In this document: positions 44,695 through 55,785 of the stretch, piece by piece | Layout of the letters: every line of letters starts with the position of its first letter | How positions within the stretch are numbered: position 1 is the first letter of the stretch | From: Valencia hispanica | Taxonomy: Eukaryota > Chordata > Actinopteri > Cyprinodontiformes > Valenciidae | Length of the DNA stretch: 64,000 nt | NCBI GenBank assembly: GCA_963556495.2 | Contig: OY747707.1 | Coordinates: forward strand, 29,551,371 to 29,615,370 | Reading direction: 5' to 3' | The notes under the pieces: generated by a model | Databases searched by the model: none | The model's input: the letters and a program-made list of their open reading frames with translations, nothing else | Told to the model about the DNA's origin: nothing | Made by a program: the position numbers and the translations under genes

Positions 44695-45036
44695 TGTCAG
44701 ACAGCGGTCATGTGATCTGGAGGATTTCCCATTTAAGGAGGAGCTACTCACCAGCTCGCCGCTCTGACATCACTTTTCCATGTCCCGAGCTCAGCAGCTG
44801 TGCTTCCCAGCATCGCTAGTTCCCGGGTGTAGCGGATTTCCCAATCCTCACAATCACTCGATCCTACCGTCTGGTTAGATCTTGTAATCCCAGCTTTCTC
44901 GACAGATCAGTCCTCACGTTTAGGGATTACTATACTAAACCGCGTGCTACTGTCCTTCCCTCGCTCGTCCATCACCGTGCTTGGGTCTCAGCTGCACGCA
45001 ACACTCCTATCGGTCTATCAGGCCGTGATCCTGACA
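44695..45036 (+). repeat. 3' LTR (342 bp)
   Basis: It starts TGTCAGACAG and ends CCTGACA. It aligns base for base with the 5' LTR apart from about seven substitutions and one T lost in the TTTTT run. It keeps the GCTCTGACATC start sequence at 44,761. Confidence 0.96.
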
Positions 45037-45041
45037 GGATC

Positions 45042-46244
45042 TTTGTGGTAAAGTGCTTACTACACCCCTTTTCTATGTTACCAACAGTTTCCTGTCTTGA
45101 TAACAAATTATGACATATAAATGAGAATTTTATTATGAAAGACGTGGCTTCAGAGCCTTTTTTATTATTACTTATTCGCTTAGAAAAACAAACTTTACAT
45201 GCAAACATTTTTTGTTTCACACTTTCAATATTTGTACTTGGTATTGTTCTAATATATATTAAAGACATATTTAGCCCTTAACTATTGTTGCCAGCATAAA
45301 CACTCGTCTTTGGGAGACAGTCAGCTCCAAAGACTGGAACACGTTAATTAGAAAAGAAAGAAAGGCATTCTGCATATTTAAGCAGGGTTAAAATAAACTA
45401 AATTACCAAATTAATGTTAAACCTGCACCACAGCCTAAAAGCAGAATGTTAAATAGATGACTCAGGAATAATTTATGCTTGGTTTTCTGCAAACAATCTT
45501 CAATCTGATTATAAATCTTTTTTTTTTTTTCATCCTGATCCCTATGTAAAGGAAAATAATGACATATCTTTTTTAAGTCTTATTCATTGCAGGTAATTAA
45601 TTTTGGTGAAGTTTGCTTACGTAAATGAGGCTTGTTGAAGTTGTCTAACAGGCATTTTTAGTTATTGTGCCGTATCAGAGCTCTAATGGGCAGAGCTTTG
45701 TCTGTAATTACACAAGGTCCCCAAACTCGGTGTACTAATAATCATAGAGGTGTAAATTGACTGACTCTACAGATACAATAAACCTAACTGGAGAGTGAGA
45801 GAGATGTCAGCTGAGCACTCGTCAACATTATTTTCACCCACACAGTGCTCAGGCGAGGTTTAATCAGCTACAACAAGTGAAAACACCTGTGTGGGTTTAA
45901 CATGGGCATTTAGGGGATCATACTAATACAGCTGATGCAAAACATGAAAGTTTTCATTGTGGCTTTGCACTATCCTCATCATAAGCCTTATGTGTTCCTC
46001 ATGTGTGTAGGCTGAACACAAAAAAAGAAGCAACTCAAAAAGGAAATACTGAACACATTATGATCTTTAGCTAAAATGTTTCATTTTAATTGAAGCGTGA
46101 AACGAATTAATGATGGATATAGTTGGGAAGGTTTGAGGACTTTGTGGCCTATTAACATCCCACACAAAATAATAACTGTGTTGTCACTGAATATCAGTGG
46201 AATCTTTCTAGCACTCTGATTTTATGTATGGAAATGCTAGTTTT
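45042..46244. other. Non-coding spacer between two LTR insertions
   Basis: AT-rich, no genes. The parts at 45,650-45,960 look unique and complex. Confidence 0.45.
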
Positions 46245-46826
46245 TGTCATGGTACCTAGTTGTTTGTGTTTTGTTAGTTATTTTCCTTATTTAGTTCTAT
46301 TATCATGTTTAGTTATTCTTTGTCTTTACTATTTATTTCTGCACTTTCTTGTTTCCGTATTTCTCCTTGTTCTTAGATGTTTTTCACCCTTTGCTCCTTT
46401 GTCCTCCTTCCTATTAGTATTCCTCTTTAGATAGTGTCCTTATTTATTTCTTCCTTCTGTTCTCCACTGTTGCCTTTAGATTCTGTTGCCATTTTACCTC
46501 CTGTCCCAGTTGATTACTTCCACCTGCTCTCTCCCTCTCACCTGCATCTGCTCTCACTCATTGGTCTTCTTAGTCACTTCCTCATTTCCTCCCCAGTATA
46601 TATTCACCTCTCCTTCAGTCACTACTCGCTGGTTCGCTGTCATTCCTCCCTTCCTGGTTTCTGCTTTCCCTGTTCATCCCTGGTCTGTCTTCCCGCGTTC
46701 TCTGATCTCCATGTTCCCTGGCATCCTCGTGATTATTTGTAAGCTTTGTTATTTATTATTTAATTAAATCTGAGATTATTTAAGTTCTGCATTTTGGGTC
46801 CTCTTTAAAAACACGCAAACCTGACA
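46245..46826 (+). mobile_element. Solo LTR (582 bp) with GTTTT target duplication
   Basis: It begins TGTCATGGTACC and ends ACGCAAACCTGACA. GTTTT lies directly on both sides (46,240-46,244 and 46,827-46,831). It contains a TATA-like CAGTATATATTCACC near 46,595 and an ATTAAAT polyadenylation-like word near 46,763. It is unrelated in sequence to the LTRs at 40-45 kb. No internal region follows, so it is the product of LTR-LTR recombination. The pyrimidine-rich open frames inside it (46,228-46,767) are not genes. Confidence 0.9.
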
Positions 46827-46979
46827 GTTTTAAGAAATGCACATACGCTAAATTAACTGGAGTCTAAAAATGGAGCCCAGAACAGGGTAGGAGGAAAACA
46901 TCTTACACGTGTTTTCATATATTCTAATTGTAAAGATAGAAATTAGACATATGGTAGTTATTTGAGTGATTGTGTTCAG

Positions 46980-47240
46980 TTCAGTTTAATTAAATTGAAT
47001 TCAATCCAATTCAAAAATACTTTATTTATCCCAAAGGCAAATTAAAAATGGTTGTAACCCACATCATCCAAGTATCTTCAAAGAGTTGTTGTGGATGGCG
47101 AAAGCTGTGGGCAGGAAAGATCTCTGGTCTTGCTACAAATCTGAAGAGGCTTCTGGCTGAAAACAGTTTCTGTATGATGGTCTCATAAATGTCATGACAT
47201 CCTTAGAGCTCATTTCCAGACAGCAGAGACTATATTTCAC
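46980..47240 (-). repeat. LINE 3'-end copy, minus strand
   Basis: An AATTGAATTCAATCCAATTC tail is followed by ACTTTATTTATCCCAAAGGC, GGCGAAAGCTGTGGGCAGGA and GAAGAGGCTTCTGGCTGAAA, antisense to the 3' end of a fish LINE type. It differs from family L-A. Confidence 0.7.
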
Positions 47241-48555
47241 AGTAACATGTTCTGAATGATATAACCAGTTGTTGAAAGGCACTGCTAATCCACTTCATTT
47301 GCTTTTGCCACTCCTCTTTAAATCTCTGTCTGGGCATATGGTTAGAAAGCCGGGGAGAGATACGTTGGAGTCAGGGAAGAGATCCTTGCCTATTATGATT
47401 GATGAACGAGATGGTTTGAAATTCCTCCTTCTCTCTTTGTTCTTTGGTCCTGCTGTGCATCCATGGGCACATTTCCACTATACAAGTTCCAGGACATTTC
47501 TGGGTGAGGAAAAGCCTATGGGGGAAGTCAGCTGGCCTAGTCCTCTCAACAGTTGCATCTCCATACAAAATTGGCCCTTTAAGAAATTTGCTAAGACTTC
47601 AGCATATCGTGACCATTTAGGCAGTGAGTGGCATCCCTGATAAACGCCAAAATGCACCCACAACAGCAGAAAATAACATGATATTGACAATGGAAGAAGC
47701 AGGGATGGTTGGCACATTTCTGTTTGCTATGTTGTTATACACTGCTGAGCCAGCAACTGTTCCACTTTTATAAATGGCGGTTGTTTGGTGAAGTCTGCTA
47801 ATATAATTTCCCACTGAGTTACAACCAATCAGCAAGACTTAACCACAAGTTCTGTCCAGCGAGTCTACTGGGGCATTTCTGAGTGCATACTCCAAGGCTG
47901 GTACTCGGTTGGTTTCTGAAAGGCCTGAAAAAGTAGCCATACGTCTGATAGTGGAAAGGTACCTAATGAAGCCTCCTTTTAATTTCCTCTGGCATTTGGA
48001 GTAGTGGTTCAGGTATTATTTGAGCTACTGAGATGATAATTAGCTGTTCCCAGTTGTAATACCTTGATGCCACAGTTATGCATTATAACAACTGTCCAAA
48101 AGTAGAAAAGCTCCATTGCAGCGAGAAAGCATTCACTGTAAAACAGGATTTTACAGTTAGTTTAAAATAGGTACAAAATGTTATGAAGCTGATATTCTAA
48201 ACTGTCTTTAACATCTTGTGTAAGTGATTACCTTGGGTATTATGGATGTATGTAAACATCAATATCATTGTGTATTCTCTAGACAATGTAGACTTTTACC
48301 ATAACTCTAGGATTTCCAAAAGAAACACTGCACTTATTTTGAAAAATAGCTCTTTTTGAGCCTTCTTCCCAAAGTAATAACTTCCTTACCGAAAAGTGGT
48401 GTTTTTTCACAACTTGCTAGCGCTTTATGTATGGTTTATTCACTGATCAGAAAAAAATATTGGACTTTTGACTTTCTCCTAAAACAAATTCTTGTTTTAA
48501 TGACTTGCTGAACCAAAAATGTCAGTATTTTGCAGTTATTTAAAAATGACCTTTA
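47241..48555. other. Non-coding DNA, nothing firmly recognised
   Basis: The longest open frame (47,269-47,640) has no domain. Parts of 47,280-47,900 read like decayed transposon sequence, but I cannot name it. Confidence 0.35.
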
Positions 48556-49140
48556 TAGCTTTTTTATATCTCTCTTACCATCCTGCTCAATGCAGGGAGA
48601 TGCCAAGATAAACTTGGATCCACCTTTTTTTGGGCACAGTTCCAGTTTTAACTTGTCACTAATACTCTGACTCTAGATATAAATGGCTTCTGGTTATAAG
48701 CTATTTTCTGATTTTATCAAGAAACATATCCTTTATAATGATATTTTAGAATGTATGTCCTTCTGTCCTTTCCAGTTTGAGGAGTAGCTCAGTATTTAAA
48801 AAGCTTTGTTACATCTTGCTGATACCACAAGGAAACTGGAAGTCATCGATTAGTAATAAAAGTCTCTCGACTTTCTGGGCAAATTAAAATAAGTAAATAT
48901 AGCTTTTAAAAAGTAATTTAGCTACATTCATTTTATAGGGATAAACACGACCCTGGTGACCTTTTATTAAATCAGCTATTTCTTAGGGAGGGATTTTTGC
49001 CCCAGAGTGAATAAATGTAATCAAATGAAAGGTAGTTGTATTCTAAAAAGATCAGTCAATAAAAGATTTATTTATTTTAGGACTTTCTACTGATCTTTAC
49101 TAGTTATATTTACAGTAAGTGTAGGGTGATCTTTGTTAAG
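48556..49140 (+). repeat. Dispersed repeat family R2, copy 1
   Basis: ACCATCCTGCTCAATGCAGG, AAGATAAACTTGGATCCACC, CAGTTCCAGTTTTAACTTG and CTCTAGATATAAATGGCTTC parallel the words at 53,100-53,300 in the same order. Distal parts (GAAAGGTAGTTGTATTCT) suggest the unit extends to about 49,140. Confidence 0.55.
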
Positions 49141-52100
49141 GTATGGAATTACATTCCTTGGGATTTAAATAAGTAAGTTAAATGTATTAAAAAAAATACA
49201 TTTGTGGGATTTAAAAAAAACAACACACTGATGAGTGGGACACAAAATAAAATCACAAACACACATTTGAAACCTCTGCAGTGTATTCTTATAGTCATAT
49301 AGTTTGAAAACATAAGTTTGAGCAGGTTATATGAGTTCAATTTAATATATGGTGAGAAGGCAAAAGTGAAGAGTTTGAAGGGTTATTGGAAAAGTTTAGG
49401 TGTTTTTACTTTTTGTGTCTAGAAAGAGTATCTAACTCAGATCTATATTGTTAAAGAAGTTGTGTGAAGCACATCACTATTGTGCTTTGGTATTGTGCTT
49501 TGTGGAAAAGTCTTTGTGTTATTTAAAAAAATGCACAGGCAAATGTGCAAAGAGAGAGCTAACCATAAAACCAGAAGTGGATGCCATTTAATCAGCAGGT
49601 ACTTTGTAAAAGCGAAATTTTATATATTGATTGTTATGTAAAATAATTGTCTCCTTTTGAGTCTGCACATGTGATCCTTTCCTTCTCATATCGTGCATGA
49701 ATGTAATGTTCTCATGAAAAAAAATTCTGTGGGAAGTAAGAGTGAACATATGTGTTAATGGAAAGCAAACTCATGCAAACCTTGAAAAACCCAACTAACT
49801 CAAACTGAAACCACCTCCAGCCAAGGTGGCTGCATCATTAACTGCAGAGCTAACTTGCACAGAATGCTAATGAGAGTTCTGCTCTTTAACAGCTATAAAA
49901 GCAAAACCGTGAAGCTTAACATTTGATGTGCTCCATCAAAGCTTTGTGACATCCCCACCTTTGCAGTTTCTCCAACAATGTCAAAGACCTGAACAGTTGC
50001 AGAGAGGCGCGTCGGTGTCTGAGATAATCTGAAATATGCTGCACTTATGCCTCCATGACTCCTAATCAGCCATCTTATTCAACATGTACCTTTTTGGTCA
50101 GACAGACAGGTTTTGCACTGTACTAAACTGCATATTGATTCGATAAACTGTCTATCGATTCTAAAAGGCTCAGGCTGTTTCTATACTCTGTCTCGCATGG
50201 TCTAGTACCTATTTTCTCCCTTTTTTATCCTATTTATGATGGCAGACAAAGCACTTAAAGGGTGAAGCTTTTTAGACTCAGGACTCTTGAGCGTATGACA
50301 GAGCACATTAGCTTCCCCACTTTATGCAGATATTGGCCCACTTTGTCACTAAAAAGGCTCGCAGAGGACTATTTTTGCCCAATTCAAAGTGAGGAAAGTG
50401 TGTCGTGACCCAGTAACATGTAGTGAATCCTGTGTGAAGTCCTGCCAGATGACTTCCTCAGTCTATACACATTTTTTGTGTTAAACATTAATCACGATTG
50501 ACAGATCGGTGTGTTTTTGAACTCCTCCCAGAGGAGAGTACTGTTGCTAACGCCTTTTTAACAAGCACTTAAAATGAGGTGTGTGTGTGGCGTCTGGAAT
50601 TTTCTGCCAAAAGGGGGTCAAGGAGAGAGTTGTTGACTACTGATGGTCTCTATAAAAACTAAATGCAGTAAATAATGTTACACACCTTTTAGGGAAGGGT
50701 TGAACATAAGAACAGCTGAGGGGGGGGGGGGCATAAGGCATTTTATTTACAAAGCCTTTGACTTCCCTGTCAATTCTGTTGACTATTTATAAGGAAAAAC
50801 AGATTGTGGAAGTACACTTGCTTGAACACATGCATATCACCCCAGCCGTACGTTGACTCCGAGTTAGGGAAAGCATTACTCAGTGGTGAAATTTGGCGTG
50901 CACATTTATTTCCATGTCACTTTGCTTGGTACAAATCTAACAACACATTAATCAGTTTGGCTCACTGTTTGGCTTTTTTACAGTCTGTTTTCATTGGGCT
51001 GGAATAATCATCTTCTTTGCCCAGTTTTAGTTCAGCCAGGAAAAATAAGCTGTATTTGATTTCTTAAAAAAACAACCCCCCCCCCCCCAAAAAAAACAAA
51101 CAAACAAACAACTAAAACTAAACAAAAACAAAAAATAAAACTCACACAATCTCTTTTAAGTCTCTATAAATGCCAAGGATATGTAGCATTACTAATGAGA
51201 TGCTACTTAGTAATACAATGTAGCTTAGAGACAAGATGTTCAGCATTTTTCGAATGTGTTTTTTTAATTAATACATTGACAAAATCAGTACTTCAGATTC
51301 CAATTTGGGGACATGGACTGCAAATGTGATTAAAGTTATGATAAAACTGAAAGTTTTGCTAAGAAAAATAGTATTTTAAATTTTTCTGAAACAAAATTTA
51401 AAGACAATTTTTGTGATTTTTGCTTTTCATTTGAACCTTGATTACAAATTAGAGACAGCAGGCATGGTCCCCTTTTTGTCACACTGTTCCTGTGGTTTTA
51501 AGTCCTTCTAATGAGGTGACAGAGAAAGTGCCAGAGCGACCAGTTTCTCTGGCTATTTATGACCACAGACTAATGCAGCACTGCCCCTCCCAAACCTGTT
51601 ATTTAGCACTGCAGGTTACCTGTCTGAAAGACCAGTTCACATTTTGTTTTTTTCTATTACCTTTTTTTTTATTATCCTGCGTTACAAAAAAAATAAAACG
51701 ACTTTAAAAAAACAATAATTGCACAGTTGTAAAAAAGGACACAACTCTGGCCATTTACTTTAAAAATGGCTGATTTTTAACTACAGTGGGCATCTAGGAG
51801 TATGTCTGTTAGGCAGTTGTCAACATGATCTACCTGGGCAGAAAACCAGACTAAATAACCTGGAAATAACTTGTTAAACTGAAAGTGTTACTTTCTAAAA
51901 GGTTAGACAAAAAAATGCATTATATTTCTATATTTAATTAACCCTACCACTCAATTTGGGGTCTGTTTATACAATAAGTGCTCTAGCTTGTGTAACAAAA
52001 GTAAAATGATCATGACTTTATTATAATTTTAATATTCACCATTTTATATTATTTTAGAAGTCAGTATAAATGATTTTTGCTTTTCTGTTGTAAATTTAAG

Positions 52101-52610
52101 GAATTGGATAATGTAATACTTTTGTGGTAGAACTGCATGTCCGCTTTAATCCAACCCAAGGGGCTACGTGCAGGAATGTGTGTGTTTGGGGCAGGAGTCA
52201 GACAGACTCTGGTCAAATTGACCCAAAATAAGAACTTGGCTAGAACGTCCAGCTTCATGGAAGACAAATGATTTTTGCTTGAGGTTTCAGTGTAAATACT
52301 GTTAGTTTTACTCAAGGTTATATTATGAGAATCTCCAACCAGCCCATTCCAAGCTTCCAGTTTATACTTATAAAACCCTTTATCTCAGCTAGGGGAAGGG
52401 GATTCAAATTAGAATTTGATTCCAAAAGCATCTTGACATACCATCTGTAGTTTTATGAGTTTCTGGCATAACTTCACTCACTTTCAAGGTACATAGAGAT
52501 GAAGAAAAATTCACGTGGGTGCAGGACTTCAATGATTAATTAATGCTTGGTGTTTTCCTATAGCAAAGATGATTTACTTTCACCAGTATTAAATAAATTG
52601 TTTTTCATAA
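49141..52610. other. Non-coding DNA, candidate conserved block 49.8-50.6 kb
   Basis: No repeat family is recognised. G12 at 50,720-50,731 and C13 at 51,076-51,088 are followed by an (AAAC)n-like stretch. The 49,790-50,640 part is complex and unique-looking. No coding evidence was found. Confidence 0.35.
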
Positions 52611-52624
52611 TGTTTACTATTGGG

Positions 52625-52917
52625 TTTAGGAGGTAGGAGCTTGTACTGTAACCGTAGGGTTGCCGGTTTGAACTCCCGCTCCGTCTGTCTCGGTTGTTGG
52701 GTCCTTGGGCAAGACAAGTAACCCACCATGCCTACTGGTGGTGGTCAGAGGGCCTGGTGGCGCCAGCGTTCGGCAGCCTCGCTTCTGTCAGGGTGCCCCA
52801 GGGCGGCTGTGGCTACCATGTAGCTTGCCATCGCCAGTGTGTGAATGTGTGCGTGAATGGGTGAATGTAGTGTGAAGTGCTTTGGGGTCCTCAGGACAAG
52901 TACAGGCCATTTACCAT
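52625..52917 (+). repeat. tRNA-derived SINE, near full length (family S1)
   Basis: The 5' part is tRNA-like: TTAGGAGGTAGGAGCTTG, then B box GGTTGCCGGTTTGAACTCCC (consensus GGTTCGANTCC). The body has CCTTGGGCAAGACAAGTAAC and CCATGCCTACTGGTGGTGG, and the 3' end GTGCTTTGGGGTCCTCAGG and CAGGCCATTTACCATT. It would be transcribed by RNA polymerase III and mobilised by a LINE sharing its tail. The minus-strand open frame here (52,745-52,930) is a shadow. Confidence 0.85.
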
Positions 52918-52949
52918 TGTTAGTGGGCAAATAGATTTTTTCTTTTTAA

Positions 52950-53410
52950 CACAGCATGCTCCACATTTACAGGCACCCTTGTAAAAGATGTGTAAAAAGC
53001 CCTAACATAAATAAATCTTTAACTGCAGTAGCATAACCTCACAATAAAAGATTGGATCTGATTAGCTGCCATTGAGCTTTGAAGTTGTTTTTTTTTACTC
53101 CATAACCATCCTCCTCACTTTGTGTGGTGGTAAGATAAACCTGGGTCCTTGTCCAACCTTGTTTGTCAAAGTTCCAGTTGAATTAAACCCAGTTTTCACT
53201 ATAGATACAAACTGGTTAAGTTAAATAGTCATCTCCTGGTTTTATGAAGATCAACATGTATATACCTTACTTAAAAAGCCTTTTCTCTTGTCTTTATCAT
53301 TTCGAATAAGCAAAATAGATCTTTGTCACGAGTTATATTTATACCCCAGGGAATGTGAACTATTAAATATATTAGGTTTCTATTTTATATCAAAAGTTTA
53401 TTATTTAATA
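52950..53410 (+). repeat. Dispersed repeat family R2, copy 2
   Basis: ACCATCCTCCTCACTTTGTG, AAGATAAACCTGGGTCCTTG, CAAAGTTCCAGTTGAATTAA and ACTATAGATACAAACTGG are collinear with copy 1. The distal part ends around TTTATTATTTAATATGCCACG. Confidence 0.55.
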
Positions 53411-53758
53411 TGCCACGTCATCGTTCCAGCAGATGACAGCTCTTGAAGAAGGCATCAAGTAAGAGTCGGAATCTGTCAGGTAAGGTCAGGTAACCTTTGT
53501 CTGAATAAGTAGAAACACGTATAGTTAGTTCACCCAAGACATAATGAACTTCCTAAAGAGTTTATTCTTTATTTCTTCAAAGTATAAAATGTGACAGTTT
53601 TTTATTACTTCTCAACAAAACAATAATTTCTAAATGGGGACATTTTTCTCACTAAATAAGTGAATTCACATTAACTGTTACATTTTTCTAACGCTTTCAG
53701 CATAAGATTATGCTTCTGCTGTAGAAAACGAATGTGTTTCAAGAATTTGTACACATCT
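53411..53758. other. Short AT-rich non-coding spacer
   Basis: It has an imperfect tandem word (GGTAAGGTCAGGTAA) near 53,480 and is otherwise featureless. Confidence 0.5.
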
Positions 53759-53762
53759 TTAA

Positions 53763-54261
53763 AGCTGCAGTCCGGAGAATATATTTATGTATCAAAGTTT
53801 TATAAATCTTTAAAATGATAGTGGGGTTCAATACTATGATAAAAGGCTAGGGCTCCACAACACTTGTTACTTTTCTTAATCCCACCTTCCTCCCGTAGAC
53901 CCCTATCCATTTCACACTGAGCAGCGAATTTTTTTAGCCAATAGAATTCGAGTTTTCGCCTCGTCGGATGTCGGATCAACTTGCATGCGGATCACGCAAA
54001 CGTTTACAGTCGCCGTATTGTGAGAGAGCATCAGTCATGCAGAAGTTGCTCACCTCCGAAATGTCCATAGCGAAAATACAATCGGGTGGTGCTCAATAGC
54101 GCTTGCTGCTTACTTCTTTGACTCACTGTGTCACCAGGTGATGCACGTGCACAACTGCTGGGGTAGAGCTGGAGGGAGGGAAGGGGAGGAGGGAGTGTTT
54201 TGGGAGAGAACTTTGTCGGATTCAAAAAATCTCTCTCCCTCAAATACCCCGGACTGCAGCT
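53763..54261. mobile_element. 499-bp TTAA-flanked MITE
   Basis: AGCTGCAGTCCGG (53,763-53,775) and its exact reverse complement (54,249-54,261) are flanked by TTAA at 53,759-53,762 and 54,262-54,265. TTAA duplications occur in piggyBac and Kolobok transposons; Kolobok-type MITEs with GCAG-rich ends are common in fish, so that is my leaning. There is no transposase. Confidence 0.88.
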
Positions 54262-54265
54262 TTAA

Positions 54266-54989
54266 CATGGGTGTCAATGAATGTGGAGAATGTTTTTTGT
54301 TGCTTGTTTCTGTTGGTACTCAAAACTAAGGCAAAAAATTAAGTTGGGCTAGAAAAGTTGAAACCATGGAGAAAAGATACCTAGGCTGTTTAGGCAGCTC
54401 AAAGAAAACATTTCCTGTCTATATTCTGCATTTATACCAAACAAATACAGGTACAGTGTGTGAATGATGGGGATCTAATTCCCCTACTGGTTGCAGATTT
54501 TGCAACTGCGCAAAGAATGTTGTAACTCTCTGCTTACTGTCACTGCACTGCAGTAAGCTGAACAGCTTCTGGCTATAGTCCCACATTTAACCTGCATTCT
54601 TAAGTAGTGTTATATTTACTGACTTCTGATAGGAAAATCATTTCCTAAAAGTATGCTGCTGGTACATGTTTTAACTCATAAAAACAACTAAAGCATCTAA
54701 AAGCAGGTTGCTTTTAGAAAATGTTTTGGTGTCATCTGTGGCTGATGTTATGAAAATGTTTTTTTTCTGATGAAAAAGAGGAAAAGTTAATACCATCTAG
54801 TTCTTGGAGTGCAAAAAATATTGATTTTAAAAACATATTTATATAAGTAAAATCAACCTTAAAGTAATTACACTACCTGGTTAAAGTAATAGTATTCCTT
54901 TAAATTATTAAAATTATAACGTGTGTTACAACTACAAACTTAAATGTGTTTAATTAGAATTTTATGTAGATCCGCACAAAAAAATGAGT
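54266..54989. other. AT-rich non-coding DNA
   Basis: No gene or repeat family was recognised. Confidence 0.5.
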
Positions 54990-55560
54990 AACTGTAAATT
55001 AGAAGGAAAAAAAAAAAGCAAAAAGCTTTTCAAATAAAAAAATCAAAAGGTGTGTACCCTTGAGCCTCCTTGAGTCAATTTTTTGCACAACTATCTTTTG
55101 CTGCAATTACAGCTGCAAATCTTATGAGGTACCACTCTACCTATTTGCACATTTAGAGACTGAAATTTTCCCTCATTGTTCTTTGCAAATATTTCAAGCC
55201 ATGTCAGTTTTCAGGAAGTGCATTTGTGAGCATCAATTTTCAAAGCCCTAAATTCACAATCAGATTTAAGTCTGGACTTTGATTGGATCATTCTAAAAAA
55301 TATACAGTTTTGATCTAAAGCATTTTTTTAACCATTACCTTTAGATCATTTTCCTGCTGGAAGATGAACTTCCACCAGGATCGCAAGTCTTTTCTAGTGT
55401 TTGTCAGGTTGTCTTGCAGGATTGCTTTGTGTTTAGCCCAGACCATTTTCCCCATCGACTCTGACCAGCTTGCCTGTCCCTTTTGAAGAAAAGCATCTTC
55501 ACATCGTGACCCTGTCACCACAACGTGTCACAGTAGGATTGTGGTGTTTAGGGTGAGGTG
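54990..55560 (-). mobile_element. Tc1-like element relic with transposase fragment
   Basis: Minus-strand reading of 55,521-55,315 gives GKMVWAKHKAILQDNL, then KDLRSWWKFIFQQENDLK. This corresponds to the middle of a Tc1-like transposase, where the family has QQDND; the second catalytic Asp is Glu here. To its left come ATTCACAATCAGATTTAAGTC and GACTTTGATTGGATCATTCT, the antisense of the SPDLNPIEN region, decayed. There are no intact terminal repeats. Dead. Confidence 0.75.
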
Positions 55561-55785
55561 TAGTGTTAATTTCCCCCATGCATAGTCTTTTACATGTTGG
55601 ATTTTATTTAGGGGTATCTGAATTAAGGGGTTTAATACACTTATGTGACACTATTTTTGCATTTGTATGTGTAAGATTTAAAACAATGTTTTTTTTTCTT
55701 TTCTCTAATTGTCTAGGACTTTGCACATATCTCTATCGGGGCTAGCAGCCTTAATTATATAAAAGCTTTCTTTTTAGATTCAATT
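55561..55785. other. Short non-coding spacer
   Basis: A 60-codon open frame has no recognised domain. Confidence 0.5.

Larger units (their letters stand above)
40186..45036 (+). mobile_element. Ty3/gypsy chromovirus (sushi/Tf1-like) LTR retrotransposon
   Basis: This is a near-complete element of 4851 bp: LTR - PBS - gag - pol (PR-RT-RNaseH-IN-chromodomain) - PPT - LTR. GGATC occurs at both junctions (40,181-40,185 and 45,037-45,041), the 5-bp target duplication. The LTRs differ by about seven substitutions and one 1-bp indel over 342 bp (about 98% identity), implying a fairly recent insertion. The order and the C-terminal chromodomain place it among chromoviruses, and self-priming places it with the Tf1/sushi group. 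It is GC-richer than its surroundings. One pol frameshift makes this copy non-autonomous. Confidence 0.96.

Noticed and set aside
46228..46767. Leu/Ser/Phe-rich open frames of 68-102 codons
   Set aside because: They lie inside the pyrimidine-rich solo LTR; no gene is needed to explain them.
52625..52700. tRNA gene suspected from a B-box-like sequence
   Set aside because: There is no cloverleaf, and it continues into a SINE body and tail shared with 1464-1606.
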